From Pseudomonadota bacterium (GTDB taxonomy: Bacteria; Myxococcota_A; Bradymonadia; UBA4248), in the NCBI GenBank assembly GCA_017464085.1, contig JAFUEE010000165.1, positions 1 to 35,045 on the forward strand: a DNA stretch of 35,045 nucleotides, in the 5' to 3' direction. A program made the position numbers and the translations under genes. This document shows positions 1 to 6,894 of the stretch, one piece after another. The notes below the pieces were generated by a model. That model was not told the DNA's origin. It saw nothing but the letters and a program-made list of their open reading frames with translations, and ran no database searches. How positions within the stretch are numbered: position 1 is the stretch's first letter; the number at the start of each line of letters is the position of its first letter.

Positions 1-2
1 AG

Positions 3-140
3 CTGGATGTCGCTGAGCAACAGATCAGATCGCGACACTATATTGAGGGATTGTTGTTTGATGAGCCGACGGTTTCGGAGATCAAAGCGTATGCGCTGTG
101 TTTCTGCAAGAAACGTTGCATGGTGAGGATGGTTGAGTAG
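3..140 (+). CDS. C-terminal fragment, possible PD-(D/E)XK nuclease of an AAA-ATPase-like protein
   Basis: A reading frame is open from the left window edge to a TAG at 138-140, giving 45 residues and no start, so the gene begins outside the window. The tail contains AEQQIRSRHY, then a short linker, then a hydrophobic strand (IKAYALCFCKKRC) and a final VRMVE. This layout (an AxxQIxxRxY helix, a loop, a strand of type IxxYxxxF, and a short last strand) is how the C-terminal PD-(D/E)XK nuclease domain of the AAA-ATPase-like/DUF1703 family ends. That family is a common, often multicopy group of unknown physiological role, probably mobile or toxin-related. The assignment rests on a short tail remembered from the family, so it is tentative; the reading frame itself is more secure than the function. 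Confidence 0.42.
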   Translation: MDVAEQQIRSRHYIEGLLFDEPTVSEIKAYALCFCKKRCMVRMVE

Positions 141-267
141 CGGCGGAACTGCACGCCACCTGTGTTTGGCTGCTGTATGTTGCAGCGTTTGCGCTTCTTC
201 GCGTGTGGATGTCATCGCTTCGCGTGTCGGGTATGCGCCCTGTTTTGGGTGGCTTGGCAGGGGCGGG

Positions 268-337
268 CGTATCGGCAAGCGCAGCGCGGCCGATAGACCG
301 ACCCAAACGCGCCGTATTGCCAACGGCAATAGGCGCG
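268..337. repeat. Two bulged intergenic hairpins (copies 1 and 2 of the family)
   Basis: The stronger copy is 308-337: outer arms CGCGCC/GGCGCG, an unpaired G at 314, inner arms TATTGCC/GGCAATA and loop AAC. A weaker copy at 268-296 has inner arms TATCGGC (270-276) and GCCGATA (289-295), an unpaired G at 269, but only one outer pair and a 12-base loop. They sit in the gap between the tail of a plus-strand gene (ends 140) and the end of a minus-strand gene (404), a convergent position. An AT-rich inverted repeat (ATATATC 347-353 / GATATAT 363-369) follows. No other gene is seen between 141 and 403. Confidence 0.7.
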
Positions 338-403
338 GTCCAAAAGATATATCAGATATATTGATATATTAATGATAGGAACGAAGCGCTTTGGGCGCGG
401 GGG

Positions 404-988
404 TCATGCTGTCGTGTGGATAGAGAGTAAGGGAGCTGAGGTGATTTTAAGGTCGAAGCGCTGGAGGCGGCTGTTCATTTCGTCTAGCCAGGTCTGGTTG
501 TCGTCGGTGTCGATCTGAGCGGAAGCCTGTCGGAGGAGGTTGCAGCATTTGCGTTTTTGGGCGACTGCGATTTTTTGAAGCGCGGCAAGTGTGTCGGCCG
601 GGGTGTCGGGCATGGTCTGAACGACTTGATGAAGCTTGAGAAGCTCGATGAGTTCGGCTTGAATGCTGTCTGGATTTTGTATGTCGCGGCGAGCGAAATT
701 TTCGGGCTGTTTGAGAAAATCGGCGATTTTTTGGCAGAGCTCGTGGTTTTCGCCGCAGAAAGGCGTTGCCCAAGCGAGTGCATTTTGCTGGAGATTTTGT
801 GGGATTGCGGGCAGGGGCTGGCCTTTTTTCCGCGTGTCGAAGGTGTCTGAGAAGAAGTCGAACAGATCGCGTTCTTCGAGATCTGGATCTTCTGGAACCT
901 CGACATCGGAGAGTGTGATTCCGATTTTGGAGAGTCCGAATTTGGCGACCTGGCGTGCAGTTTTGTTGATCTGTTTGAGAAAGCTCAT
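404..988 (-). CDS. Hypothetical protein, coupled to GldG-like gene
   Basis: 194 residues, not recognised. No signal peptide or membrane segment is visible. The N-terminus is basic and helical (MSFLKQINKTARQVAKFGLSK), followed by an acidic stretch (VEVPEDPDLEERDLFDFF) and then mostly amphipathic helix with several cysteines (PFCGENHELCQK; RKCCNLL). Its ATG overlaps the TGA of the upstream GldG-like gene by four bases (ATGA, 985-988), the classic sign of translational coupling, so it is probably made with that protein and may act with it at the inner face of the membrane. In many GldG operons a DUF4340-type periplasmic protein takes the last place; this protein is too short and lacks a membrane anchor, so it is not that. 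It is the last gene of the minus-strand run. Confidence 0.75.
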   Translation of the reverse strand: MSFLKQINKTARQVAKFGLSKIGITLSDVEVPEDPDLEERDLFDFFSDTFDTRKKGQPLPAIPQNLQQNALAWATPFCGENHELCQKIADFLKQPENFARRDIQNPDSIQAELIELLKLHQVVQTMPDTPADTLAALQKIAVAQKRKCCNLLRQASAQIDTDDNQTWLDEMNSRLQRFDLKITSAPLLSIHTTA

Positions 989-2607
989 GGGGTATCCGGT
1001 GAAAAGCGTTTTTTGATTTTGTTCTGCCGGAATTTTCTGATGCGGCTGAGGCAGAACATGAGGAATAGGACGAAGAGAGGGACGCCGATGACATTGGCCC
1101 AGATGATCTTTTTTTGAGTCTTGTCATCGGGGATATTGAGCATCTGGGGGAGCGCGCGGCTTCTGATCTGTATGAGCGCGTTGTCCTGAACGAGCCATTC
1201 GGTGGCGTTGACGAAGAGATGGATGCCGAATTTCGCGAACATGTCGGTGTATCCGATGATTTTGTTCGTGAAGAGGAATTCGCCGTTCGGGACGATGAGC
1301 ATTCGGAATGCGTCGGTCTGCGGGCGGAATTGAGCAGGATCGGCATTTGTCGGGATATTATTTTTGAAAGCGGAAGACGCGGGTGTCTGTATTGCCGCGA
1401 TGAGGGGGAATGGGCCTTGGGTTTCGTCCTGGCGAGTTTTTTGGAGCGAATCGACGGCAATGTCGCCGCCGGACGGGCGTGTGACGGCTTCGGGTGCGCT
1501 GGTCGCGAGAATTTTTAGATCGGCGTGATTGGACTGGATGGCGTTGTGGTCGATATGGAGCGTTCCGGAGAAAGGCAGGACGAGCGCGGAGAGATTTTGA
1601 GTGATCGGATGCGAGCGGTCGATCTGTGTGATGATGGGGAGCGCGGGCAGAGAGACGGGGATCTGGTTGTCTTCAGTGAACTGAGTGCCGACGAGGTTGT
1701 GCGTTCTGTCGAGGAGGAGGTCGTGCGCGAGCTGTATGCCTGTGCTTTTGAGGAGCGTGTTGAGGTTTGTTTCGACATTGATGCGCGGCTGGTCAGGCTG
1801 TCTGTAGTCGCCTTGCGTCGGGCTTTGGAGGATAGCGAGCGAGGTGCCGTTGAAGGCGGCCTGTTCGATGGCGTAGAGCGCGCAGTCGTCGAGTTTTTCC
1901 TGGATATTGAGGATGATCAGTTCATCCGGGGTAGGTTCGAGCGCGCAGGCGCTTGAAATTTTGGCTTCCGAGAGCTGGATGCGCTTTCCGAAAACTTCGG
2001 TGAAGACTTCAGCCATGCTTTCGCGGAGGATCGGGGATTCCGCGAGGCCGCCGAAGCCGGTAAGGATGCCGACATTTTTTTGCGAGGGCGCGGTGAGATT
2101 GACGATGGATTTGGCGATGAGGTATTCGAAGTTGTCGCTGCTCCGTAGCTCGGGGATGGTTTCGGCTGTATTATTATAGATGACCGTGAGCCCTTTGAAG
2201 ACCATGCGCATGGCGCGCTGCTCGCTGTCTTTTTGTGAGACGGCGACGCGTCTGAGGCCGAATCCTTTTGCGACATCTTCATCCTGTTTGGATTCGGGTT
2301 CGATGATCTCGAAGGAGAGGGAGCCGTGTGAGGCGGCTTCAAATTCGGAGAGGAGGTCAGTGAGCGTCTGATAGAGCTGGTTGTCTGGCGCCGGGAGATT
2401 TTTGGAGAGAAAGACTTTGATGTTGATGTGTCCGTCAAGGCTGTCGAGCAGTTGCGCGGTCGCCGGGCTGAGCGTGAACTGCCCGTCCTGAGTGAGGTCC
2501 CATCTGGCGGTCGTGACCTGAGAGAATATGAGGTTGAGCGTGACGAGGCCTGCGAGGAGGAGAACGAGGAGTATCGCGGCTTGTCTGAGGTATTGCGAAC
2601 GTGTCAT
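985..2607 (-). CDS. GldG-family ABC transporter auxiliary protein
   Basis: 540 residues. It has an N-terminal membrane anchor (about residues 9-31), then the typical GldG opening (RWDLTQDGQFTLSPAT) and a long extracytoplasmic region with alternating beta/alpha segments. This includes INIKVFLSKNLPAP and a later NVGILTGFGG strand. A second membrane segment lies near the end (about 503-521), followed by a basic tail (RIRKFRQNKIKKRF). This is the arrangement of the GldG/ABC_transp_aux family, the periplasmic partner of an ABC ATPase and permease; in Bacteroidota GldG works with gliding/export, elsewhere the substrate is unknown. No ATPase or permease gene is nearby: upstream is the oxidoreductase beta subunit, 47 bases away, and downstream the coupled 194-residue protein. 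No clear ribosome binding site precedes the ATG, so the start is chosen because it places the anchor correctly. Confidence 0.82.
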   Translation of the reverse strand: MTRSQYLRQAAILLVLLLAGLVTLNLIFSQVTTARWDLTQDGQFTLSPATAQLLDSLDGHINIKVFLSKNLPAPDNQLYQTLTDLLSEFEAASHGSLSFEIIEPESKQDEDVAKGFGLRRVAVSQKDSEQRAMRMVFKGLTVIYNNTAETIPELRSSDNFEYLIAKSIVNLTAPSQKNVGILTGFGGLAESPILRESMAEVFTEVFGKRIQLSEAKISSACALEPTPDELIILNIQEKLDDCALYAIEQAAFNGTSLAILQSPTQGDYRQPDQPRINVETNLNTLLKSTGIQLAHDLLLDRTHNLVGTQFTEDNQIPVSLPALPIITQIDRSHPITQNLSALVLPFSGTLHIDHNAIQSNHADLKILATSAPEAVTRPSGGDIAVDSLQKTRQDETQGPFPLIAAIQTPASSAFKNNIPTNADPAQFRPQTDAFRMLIVPNGEFLFTNKIIGYTDMFAKFGIHLFVNATEWLVQDNALIQIRSRALPQMLNIPDDKTQKKIIWANVIGVPLFVLFLMFCLSRIRKFRQNKIKKRFSPDTP

Positions 2608-2654
2608 GCAAATCAGTGTGGTGTTGTGCTGGGCGCAATGCGGACAGCAAGAGA

Positions 2655-3602
2655 TCAGGTGATGGCGAATTTGTCGAGTTCAGCTTCGATGGCGCTGAGT
2701 TTTTCCTCTTCGGAAGTGATGATGCCTTTTTGAGTGAATTCGTCATATCTGACAGCGCTTTCGTTGAGATAGATGAGCCCGAGTGGGATCGGGTCGGTCT
2801 GTCGTGATATTTTCGTGGCCAGTGCGATGTCTGTGGGGTCGTGAGAGACTGTTTTGTAGGTCTGAGTGAGCGAGCCGGTTGCGACACCATTGGGATCAGT
2901 GAGCAGCTGAAGCTTGTCTGTATCGTTGATGAATGCGTCGAGGTGGCCTTTCATGAAGTGGGGGCATCGCTGCCTGATGCGTATGAATGAGAGGCCTGGA
3001 TGAGACTGCGCGCGCAGGAGGGTGTTGTAGAGGTGTTCCGGGAGCCAGTCGACGCACTGGGCAACGAAGGAGGCGTTTGTCATGGAAATCGCGGTGGCGA
3101 TGGGATTGACCGGATCGAGGGGGGCGCCGTTGGGGTGCGTATTTGTGCGCGTGTGCGCAGGGGTTGTGGGGGAGGTCTGCTTTTTAGTGAGGCCGTAGAT
3201 GTTGTTGTCGAGCAGGAGCACGGTCATTTTCATGTTATATCGGAGGGCGTGCAGCCAATGTCCTGCGCCGATGGCGCAGCAGTCGCCGTCGCCTGTGACG
3301 ACAAAGATGGAGAGATCAGGCCTTCGTGCGCGTATGCCGCAAGCGACGGGGAGCGCGCGTCCGTGCAGGCTGTGGAAGCCATAGGTGCCCATGTGGTGCG
3401 GCAGTCTTGAGGAACAGCCGATGCCGCTGACGACGACAGTCTTTTCTGGGGGCAGGTTGAGGTCTTTGCAGAGTTTTTGAAGGCATTTGAGGACGGTGTG
3501 GTTTCCGCAGGAGGGGCACCACCTCGGGGCGGCACCGATGTAGTCGCCGAGCTCAAATTCACGCATCCGGGGTTCGAGGGTCCAGTCAGTGATGTTTGTC
3601 AT
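2655..3602 (-). CDS. korB: 2-oxoacid:ferredoxin oxidoreductase, beta subunit (KorB-like)
   Basis: 315 residues. This is the thiamine-diphosphate-binding subunit of the enzyme that oxidatively decarboxylates 2-oxoacids such as 2-oxoglutarate to acyl-CoA, passing electrons to ferredoxin. Visible signatures are the N-terminal CPSCGNH (Cys29/Cys32, part of the iron-sulfur cluster site), GIGCSSRLPHHM (about 60-71), the ThDP motif GDGD (104-107) with the matching NNIYGLTKKQTSPTTP (133-148), which is typical of KorB, and a full-length C-terminus. AGGA lies six bases before the ATG. The gene follows the alpha subunit with a 64-base gap and shares its strand, so they form one operon. Substrate choice (2-oxoglutarate versus pyruvate or other 2-oxoacids) cannot be fixed from sequence alone; the two-gene fused format and TKKQTSPTTP favour the 2-oxoglutarate type. 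Confidence 0.93.
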   Translation of the reverse strand: MTNITDWTLEPRMREFELGDYIGAAPRWCPSCGNHTVLKCLQKLCKDLNLPPEKTVVVSGIGCSSRLPHHMGTYGFHSLHGRALPVACGIRARRPDLSIFVVTGDGDCCAIGAGHWLHALRYNMKMTVLLLDNNIYGLTKKQTSPTTPAHTRTNTHPNGAPLDPVNPIATAISMTNASFVAQCVDWLPEHLYNTLLRAQSHPGLSFIRIRQRCPHFMKGHLDAFINDTDKLQLLTDPNGVATGSLTQTYKTVSHDPTDIALATKISRQTDPIPLGLIYLNESAVRYDEFTQKGIITSEEEKLSAIEAELDKFAIT

Positions 3603-3666
3603 GGTAAGTCCTGAATCATTGCATGGAATGTCTGAAGTCGGGAAAACTCAGTCGCAGTGCCTGAGA

Positions 3667-5538
3667 TCAGGCGTGCGCGAGGTGGTCGAGTATGGCCTGT
3701 TCGATGTCGTTTGGCGTGAGCGGTATGCCCGGCACGTGCGACCAGCAGTCGATGTCGCAGAGCGTGTGCGCGCGCAGTATCGTGCAGAGCTGTGAATAGC
3801 GCCTTGCGTCGCCGAAGGATGGGGGATCTGAGTAGTTGATCTCGATGCAGAGGACGCGCTTGTATTTGGCGAAAAGCTCTTTGAGCCCCGGTTCAAATGG
3901 GGATAGGAATTTGAGCGTGACGGAGGAGACGTTGATATTTTGGGCGCGGAGCGTGTCGACGGCTTCTTCGATGGCGCCCCTTGGGGAGCCCCAACCGACG
4001 ACGAGCAGATCGCCGCCGTTTGGGTCGCCATGTACGACAGGTGGTTTGAGCGCATGCTGCAGGGTTGCGAGTTTTCGGCTTCTGGCGCGCATGGCATTTT
4101 CGTTGATGGAGGATTCGTAGGCGACGTGGCCGTATGTGTCGTGTGCGAGGCCAGTGACGACGTAATGACCGTTTTTCTGTCCTGGGATGGGGCGTTGTGA
4201 GAGGCCTGTTTCTGGATCCCAGGCAAAGGGCGGTACGGTTTCGTCCCAGTCGCTGAGGTCGATGGGTGGCTCGAACCATGAGGCGCGCGGTGTCGGCCTT
4301 GGGATGGGCTGCTGTCCGGTAGCGAGGTTTGCATCGGAGAGCAGGATGACCGGGGTGCGGAATGTTTCTGCGAGTTTTCTTGCGGTGATCACGAAGTGGA
4401 AGCATTCTTCGTGCGTGGATGGGGCGAGTACGATTTTGGGTGCATCGCCGGGCTGTGCATAGAGCGCGGAGAGGAGGTCGCCCTGTTCGACGCGCGTGGG
4501 CAGACCGGTAGAGGGGCCGCCGCGCTGTACGACGATGACGACGATGGGAAGTTCGGCCATGACCGCGAGCGCGAGAAATTCATTTTTGAGCGCGAGTCCG
4601 GGGCCTGAAGTGATGGTGACAGGCGTCTTGCCGGCAAAACTGGCCCCGATGGCAAACCCGATTGCGGAGATTTCGTCTTCGGACTGATGGACGATGCATC
4701 CCATTTTGGGGAAAGCTTCGGCGAGGTAATGCGAGATGGAGGTTGCCGGAGTGATCGGATACATCGAGCAGACTTCGATGCCGGCAGACATGATGCCGAG
4801 CGCGAGGGCGATATTGCCGTTGACGACGATTTTGGGGACATCGGAGGGTTCTGCAGGAATGCTGAAGCGGATGTCGGTATTTGCGAGCGCCCAGTCATAG
4901 CCGGCGTGCAGCAGGCGCAGGTTTGTGTCGACGATTTCCTGAGATTTTTTGGCGAATTTTTTAGCGATTTCTATTTCTGCGAGGGAGAGATCGCGGTCGT
5001 AGAGTGCGCAGACGAGGCCTAGGGCCCAGATATTTTTTCCGTGTCTCGGGTCTCGAATGATTTTTTTTGTCTCAGCTTCAATAGGGATGAAGCGCAGGTC
5101 TGCTTTTCGAGATTTGAAATCCTCGACAGCGTCGTGAAATTCATTTCGGATATGTTCGTCATCGCTTTCGGCCCATTTGTCGTCGAGCAGGATGAGCGTG
5201 CCTTCGCGTATGGCGCCGACATCGAAGCGGGAGTAGAGGACTTGTTCGTTGAACGCGATGACGAGGTCGGCCTGGTCGCCAGCGTTCGTGATGCGGCCTG
5301 AGCCGATGCGGACGCGGTTTCCGGAAGCGCCGGCGCGCGAGCGTCTGGGCGGTTCGACTTCAGCGGGGATGATTTCGACAGTCCAGATGCCGTTGCCCAT
5401 TTTGGCGCTGATGGTGCCGAGGCATTGTCCTGCGGTCTGAGCGCCTTCGCCGGCGTCCGAGACGAATTCGATGATGTGTTGGGAAACGGTCTTCCGGCGG
5501 CAGTTTGTCTGTAGGCCGTCACAAAGGCTAACTGGCAT
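3667..5538 (-). CDS. korA: 2-oxoacid:ferredoxin oxidoreductase, fused gamma-alpha subunit (KorA-like)
   Basis: 623 residues from the preferred ATG at 5538, which has GGAGG seven bases upstream; an in-frame ATG at 5589 lacks this and would add 17 unlikely residues. Residues about 20-200 form the gamma domain, with the glycine-rich SDAGEGAQTAGQCL (27-40). Residues about 240-623 form the alpha (pyrimidine-binding) domain: YPITPATSI (260-268), HQSEDEISAIGFAIGASFAG (284-303), TSGPG (310-314) and QRGGPSTGLPTRVEQGDL (338-355). The two domains are separate proteins in some lineages and fused here, as in many KorA proteins. It pairs with KorB immediately downstream to make acyl-CoA and reduced ferredoxin. 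No delta ferredoxin subunit is adjacent, so an external ferredoxin must accept the electrons. A small palindrome (3659-3672) overlaps the stop codon. Confidence 0.93.
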   Translation of the reverse strand: MPVSLCDGLQTNCRRKTVSQHIIEFVSDAGEGAQTAGQCLGTISAKMGNGIWTVEIIPAEVEPPRRSRAGASGNRVRIGSGRITNAGDQADLVIAFNEQVLYSRFDVGAIREGTLILLDDKWAESDDEHIRNEFHDAVEDFKSRKADLRFIPIEAETKKIIRDPRHGKNIWALGLVCALYDRDLSLAEIEIAKKFAKKSQEIVDTNLRLLHAGYDWALANTDIRFSIPAEPSDVPKIVVNGNIALALGIMSAGIEVCSMYPITPATSISHYLAEAFPKMGCIVHQSEDEISAIGFAIGASFAGKTPVTITSGPGLALKNEFLALAVMAELPIVVIVVQRGGPSTGLPTRVEQGDLLSALYAQPGDAPKIVLAPSTHEECFHFVITARKLAETFRTPVILLSDANLATGQQPIPRPTPRASWFEPPIDLSDWDETVPPFAWDPETGLSQRPIPGQKNGHYVVTGLAHDTYGHVAYESSINENAMRARSRKLATLQHALKPPVVHGDPNGGDLLVVGWGSPRGAIEEAVDTLRAQNINVSSVTLKFLSPFEPGLKELFAKYKRVLCIEINYSDPPSFGDARRYSQLCTILRAHTLCDIDCWSHVPGIPLTPNDIEQAILDHLAHA

Positions 5539-5841
5539 GCTCAAGCCTCCATGGGTTCGGTTGAAGTTGACGGACACGAGAAGATGCATCGGCGCGCGGC
5601 AAGCGGCGTTTTGGTGGCACAGTCAGATGGTGTGAGCAGTTGAGCGCCTGAGTGAAAGCGAGGCGCCGGCAAGTGGGTGCCGCGCGTATCGCCCGAGCGG
5701 CGATAGCGCGGCAGGCCGAGGCGTATCGGCCGTAGGCCGATAGCCTGGCCGCAGCAGATCCAGGCGGCAGTGGGGTGCTGGTCTGGCGTGTCTGCCTGCG
5801 CCCGGTGCGTGATTGATCCGCGCGCGTGTCTGAAATCGGCG
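5539..5841. other. Intergenic gap upstream of korA
   Basis: A 303-base gap between the start of the korA-like gene and the end of the next minus-strand gene. It holds two adjacent bulged hairpins (5678-5750), described separately. The korA promoter should lie here but no convincing hexamer pair was found. Reading frames that cross the gap run through the hairpins and have no ribosome binding site, so no gene is called. Confidence 0.6.
5678..5750. repeat. Tandem pair of bulged hairpins (family copies 3 and 4)
   Basis: Copy one (5678-5713): outer arms TGCCGCGC/GCGCGGCA, unpaired G at 5686, inner arms TATCGCC/GGCGATA, loop CGAGC. Copy two (5714-5750): foot GGCC/GGCC, then AGGC/GCCT, unpaired G at 5723, inner arms TATCGGCC/GGCCGATA, loop GTA. 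The two copies abut with no spacer and have the same orientation (G bulge on the top-strand 5-prime arm). Their arms differ in sequence but both keep the C-G-T bulge context. Confidence 0.85.
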
Positions 5842-6894
5842 TTAAAAGATGGCCCCATAAGCGATTCCGGCTCCGTCAGACAGAATGAATGGTGCAGCGG
5901 AATGTGCGATATCCGGCCGGGTCTGTGTCGGGGAATGCAGGATCATCGTCTTGTCTTCATGGATGATGAGCGCGTGTATGACGCTTGCGACATAGCTGAC
6001 CCCGAGGATCGCGAGGCCGGAAATCTGTACGTTTTGCCAGGTTTTTGCTTTTGAGTAATTTTCTGGGGTGAACATGAATTTGTCGCCCCTGTAATGTTCG
6101 ACCATGCCGCCGCCGAGCACGGAGAGGGCGATGCCCGCGAGCTGGGTGGAGGCATAGACGGCGCCCCATCCTTTCTGGTTCATCTGGAAAGTTCCGGCGC
6201 CGAAGGGGAGGAAATTGATCCAGTAGTGGTGTTTTTCGGTTTCCGCGAGGACATAGAGCGATTCGATGACCGTGTTCGGAGCGGACTGCCGGCGCAGAGC
6301 TTCGAGCTCTTCGGCGTGCTGTTCGCGGAGCGTCTCGATGCGATGGGCGCTTGATTCGGGCAGAGTGATGGTGGAGCCGACGATATGTTCGGGATCGCTG
6401 CGCAGGACGTTCATGAAGAAGGTGTCCGCGAGCGTCAGGTTGTTCTGTTCAAAATAGGCGACGCCGAGGAGCAGGTTGACTTCGAGGACGGCATCAGGGT
6501 CATCAAAGCACTGAATCGTGTCGTAGAGCGGGCGGAGGATTTCGATGACGGTTTCGTATTTTCGGCGCACGTAAGCGTTTTCGGCGCGCATGAGTGCGTT
6601 TGCGTATGTGAACGATTCAAAGCAGGACTGTTTGTCCTGGCGCGCAGCGCGTTGTGATGCGGCCTGAGTGTCGGAGATAAAGGTCTCTTCAGGCGCGGCT
6701 TGAGTGTCTGTCTGGGCGCTGGGGGCAGGCATTGGCGCATTGTCGGTGGGGGCAGGTACAACGGCCACGTCTGCCGGCAGGGCGGCTTGGGCTTCCGGAT
6801 CTGTCGGAGGATGGCTTGCTGCCGTATCCTGCGCGGAGGCCGTTGGCGCGAGCACGCATAATATTGCTGTGAATATGAGTGATTTCTTCAGCAT
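5842..6894 (-). CDS. Secreted TPR-like protein with C-terminal membrane segments
   Basis: 350 residues. The signal peptide spans 1-21 (hydrophobic core, then ASA before QDT). A Pro/Ala-rich linker (about 22-85) follows, then a helical region resembling one or two TPR units (about 93-170, including LLLGVAYFEQNNLTLADTFF), a coiled-coil-like stretch (about 185-215), and a C-terminal part. The latter starts with NFLPFGAGTFQ (227-237) and has two hydrophobic segments (about 246-263 and 290-311). The PFGxGxFQ-KG layout resembles the membrane module of DUF5683-like proteins; this match is loose. Its ATG overlaps the TGA of the PBP1A gene by one base (TGATG, 6892-6896), so it is translationally coupled to a cell-wall synthase and may assist envelope assembly. 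The specific function is not known. Confidence 0.75.
   Translation of the reverse strand: MLKKSLIFTAILCVLAPTASAQDTAASHPPTDPEAQAALPADVAVVPAPTDNAPMPAPSAQTDTQAAPEETFISDTQAASQRAARQDKQSCFESFTYANALMRAENAYVRRKYETVIEILRPLYDTIQCFDDPDAVLEVNLLLGVAYFEQNNLTLADTFFMNVLRSDPEHIVGSTITLPESSAHRIETLREQHAEELEALRRQSAPNTVIESLYVLAETEKHHYWINFLPFGAGTFQMNQKGWGAVYASTQLAGIALSVLGGGMVEHYRGDKFMFTPENYSKAKTWQNVQISGLAILGVSYVASVIHALIIHEDKTMILHSPTQTRPDIAHSAAPFILSDGAGIAYGAIF

Noticed and set aside
133..372. 79-codon plus-strand and 74-codon minus-strand frames at the left end
   Set aside because: Both run through the intergenic hairpins; the real coding signal there is the frame ending at 140.
447..1460. 337-codon minus-strand frame overlapping the GldG and hypothetical genes
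   Set aside because: Arg/Ser/Pro-rich shadow of the real frames; no domain, no ribosome binding site.
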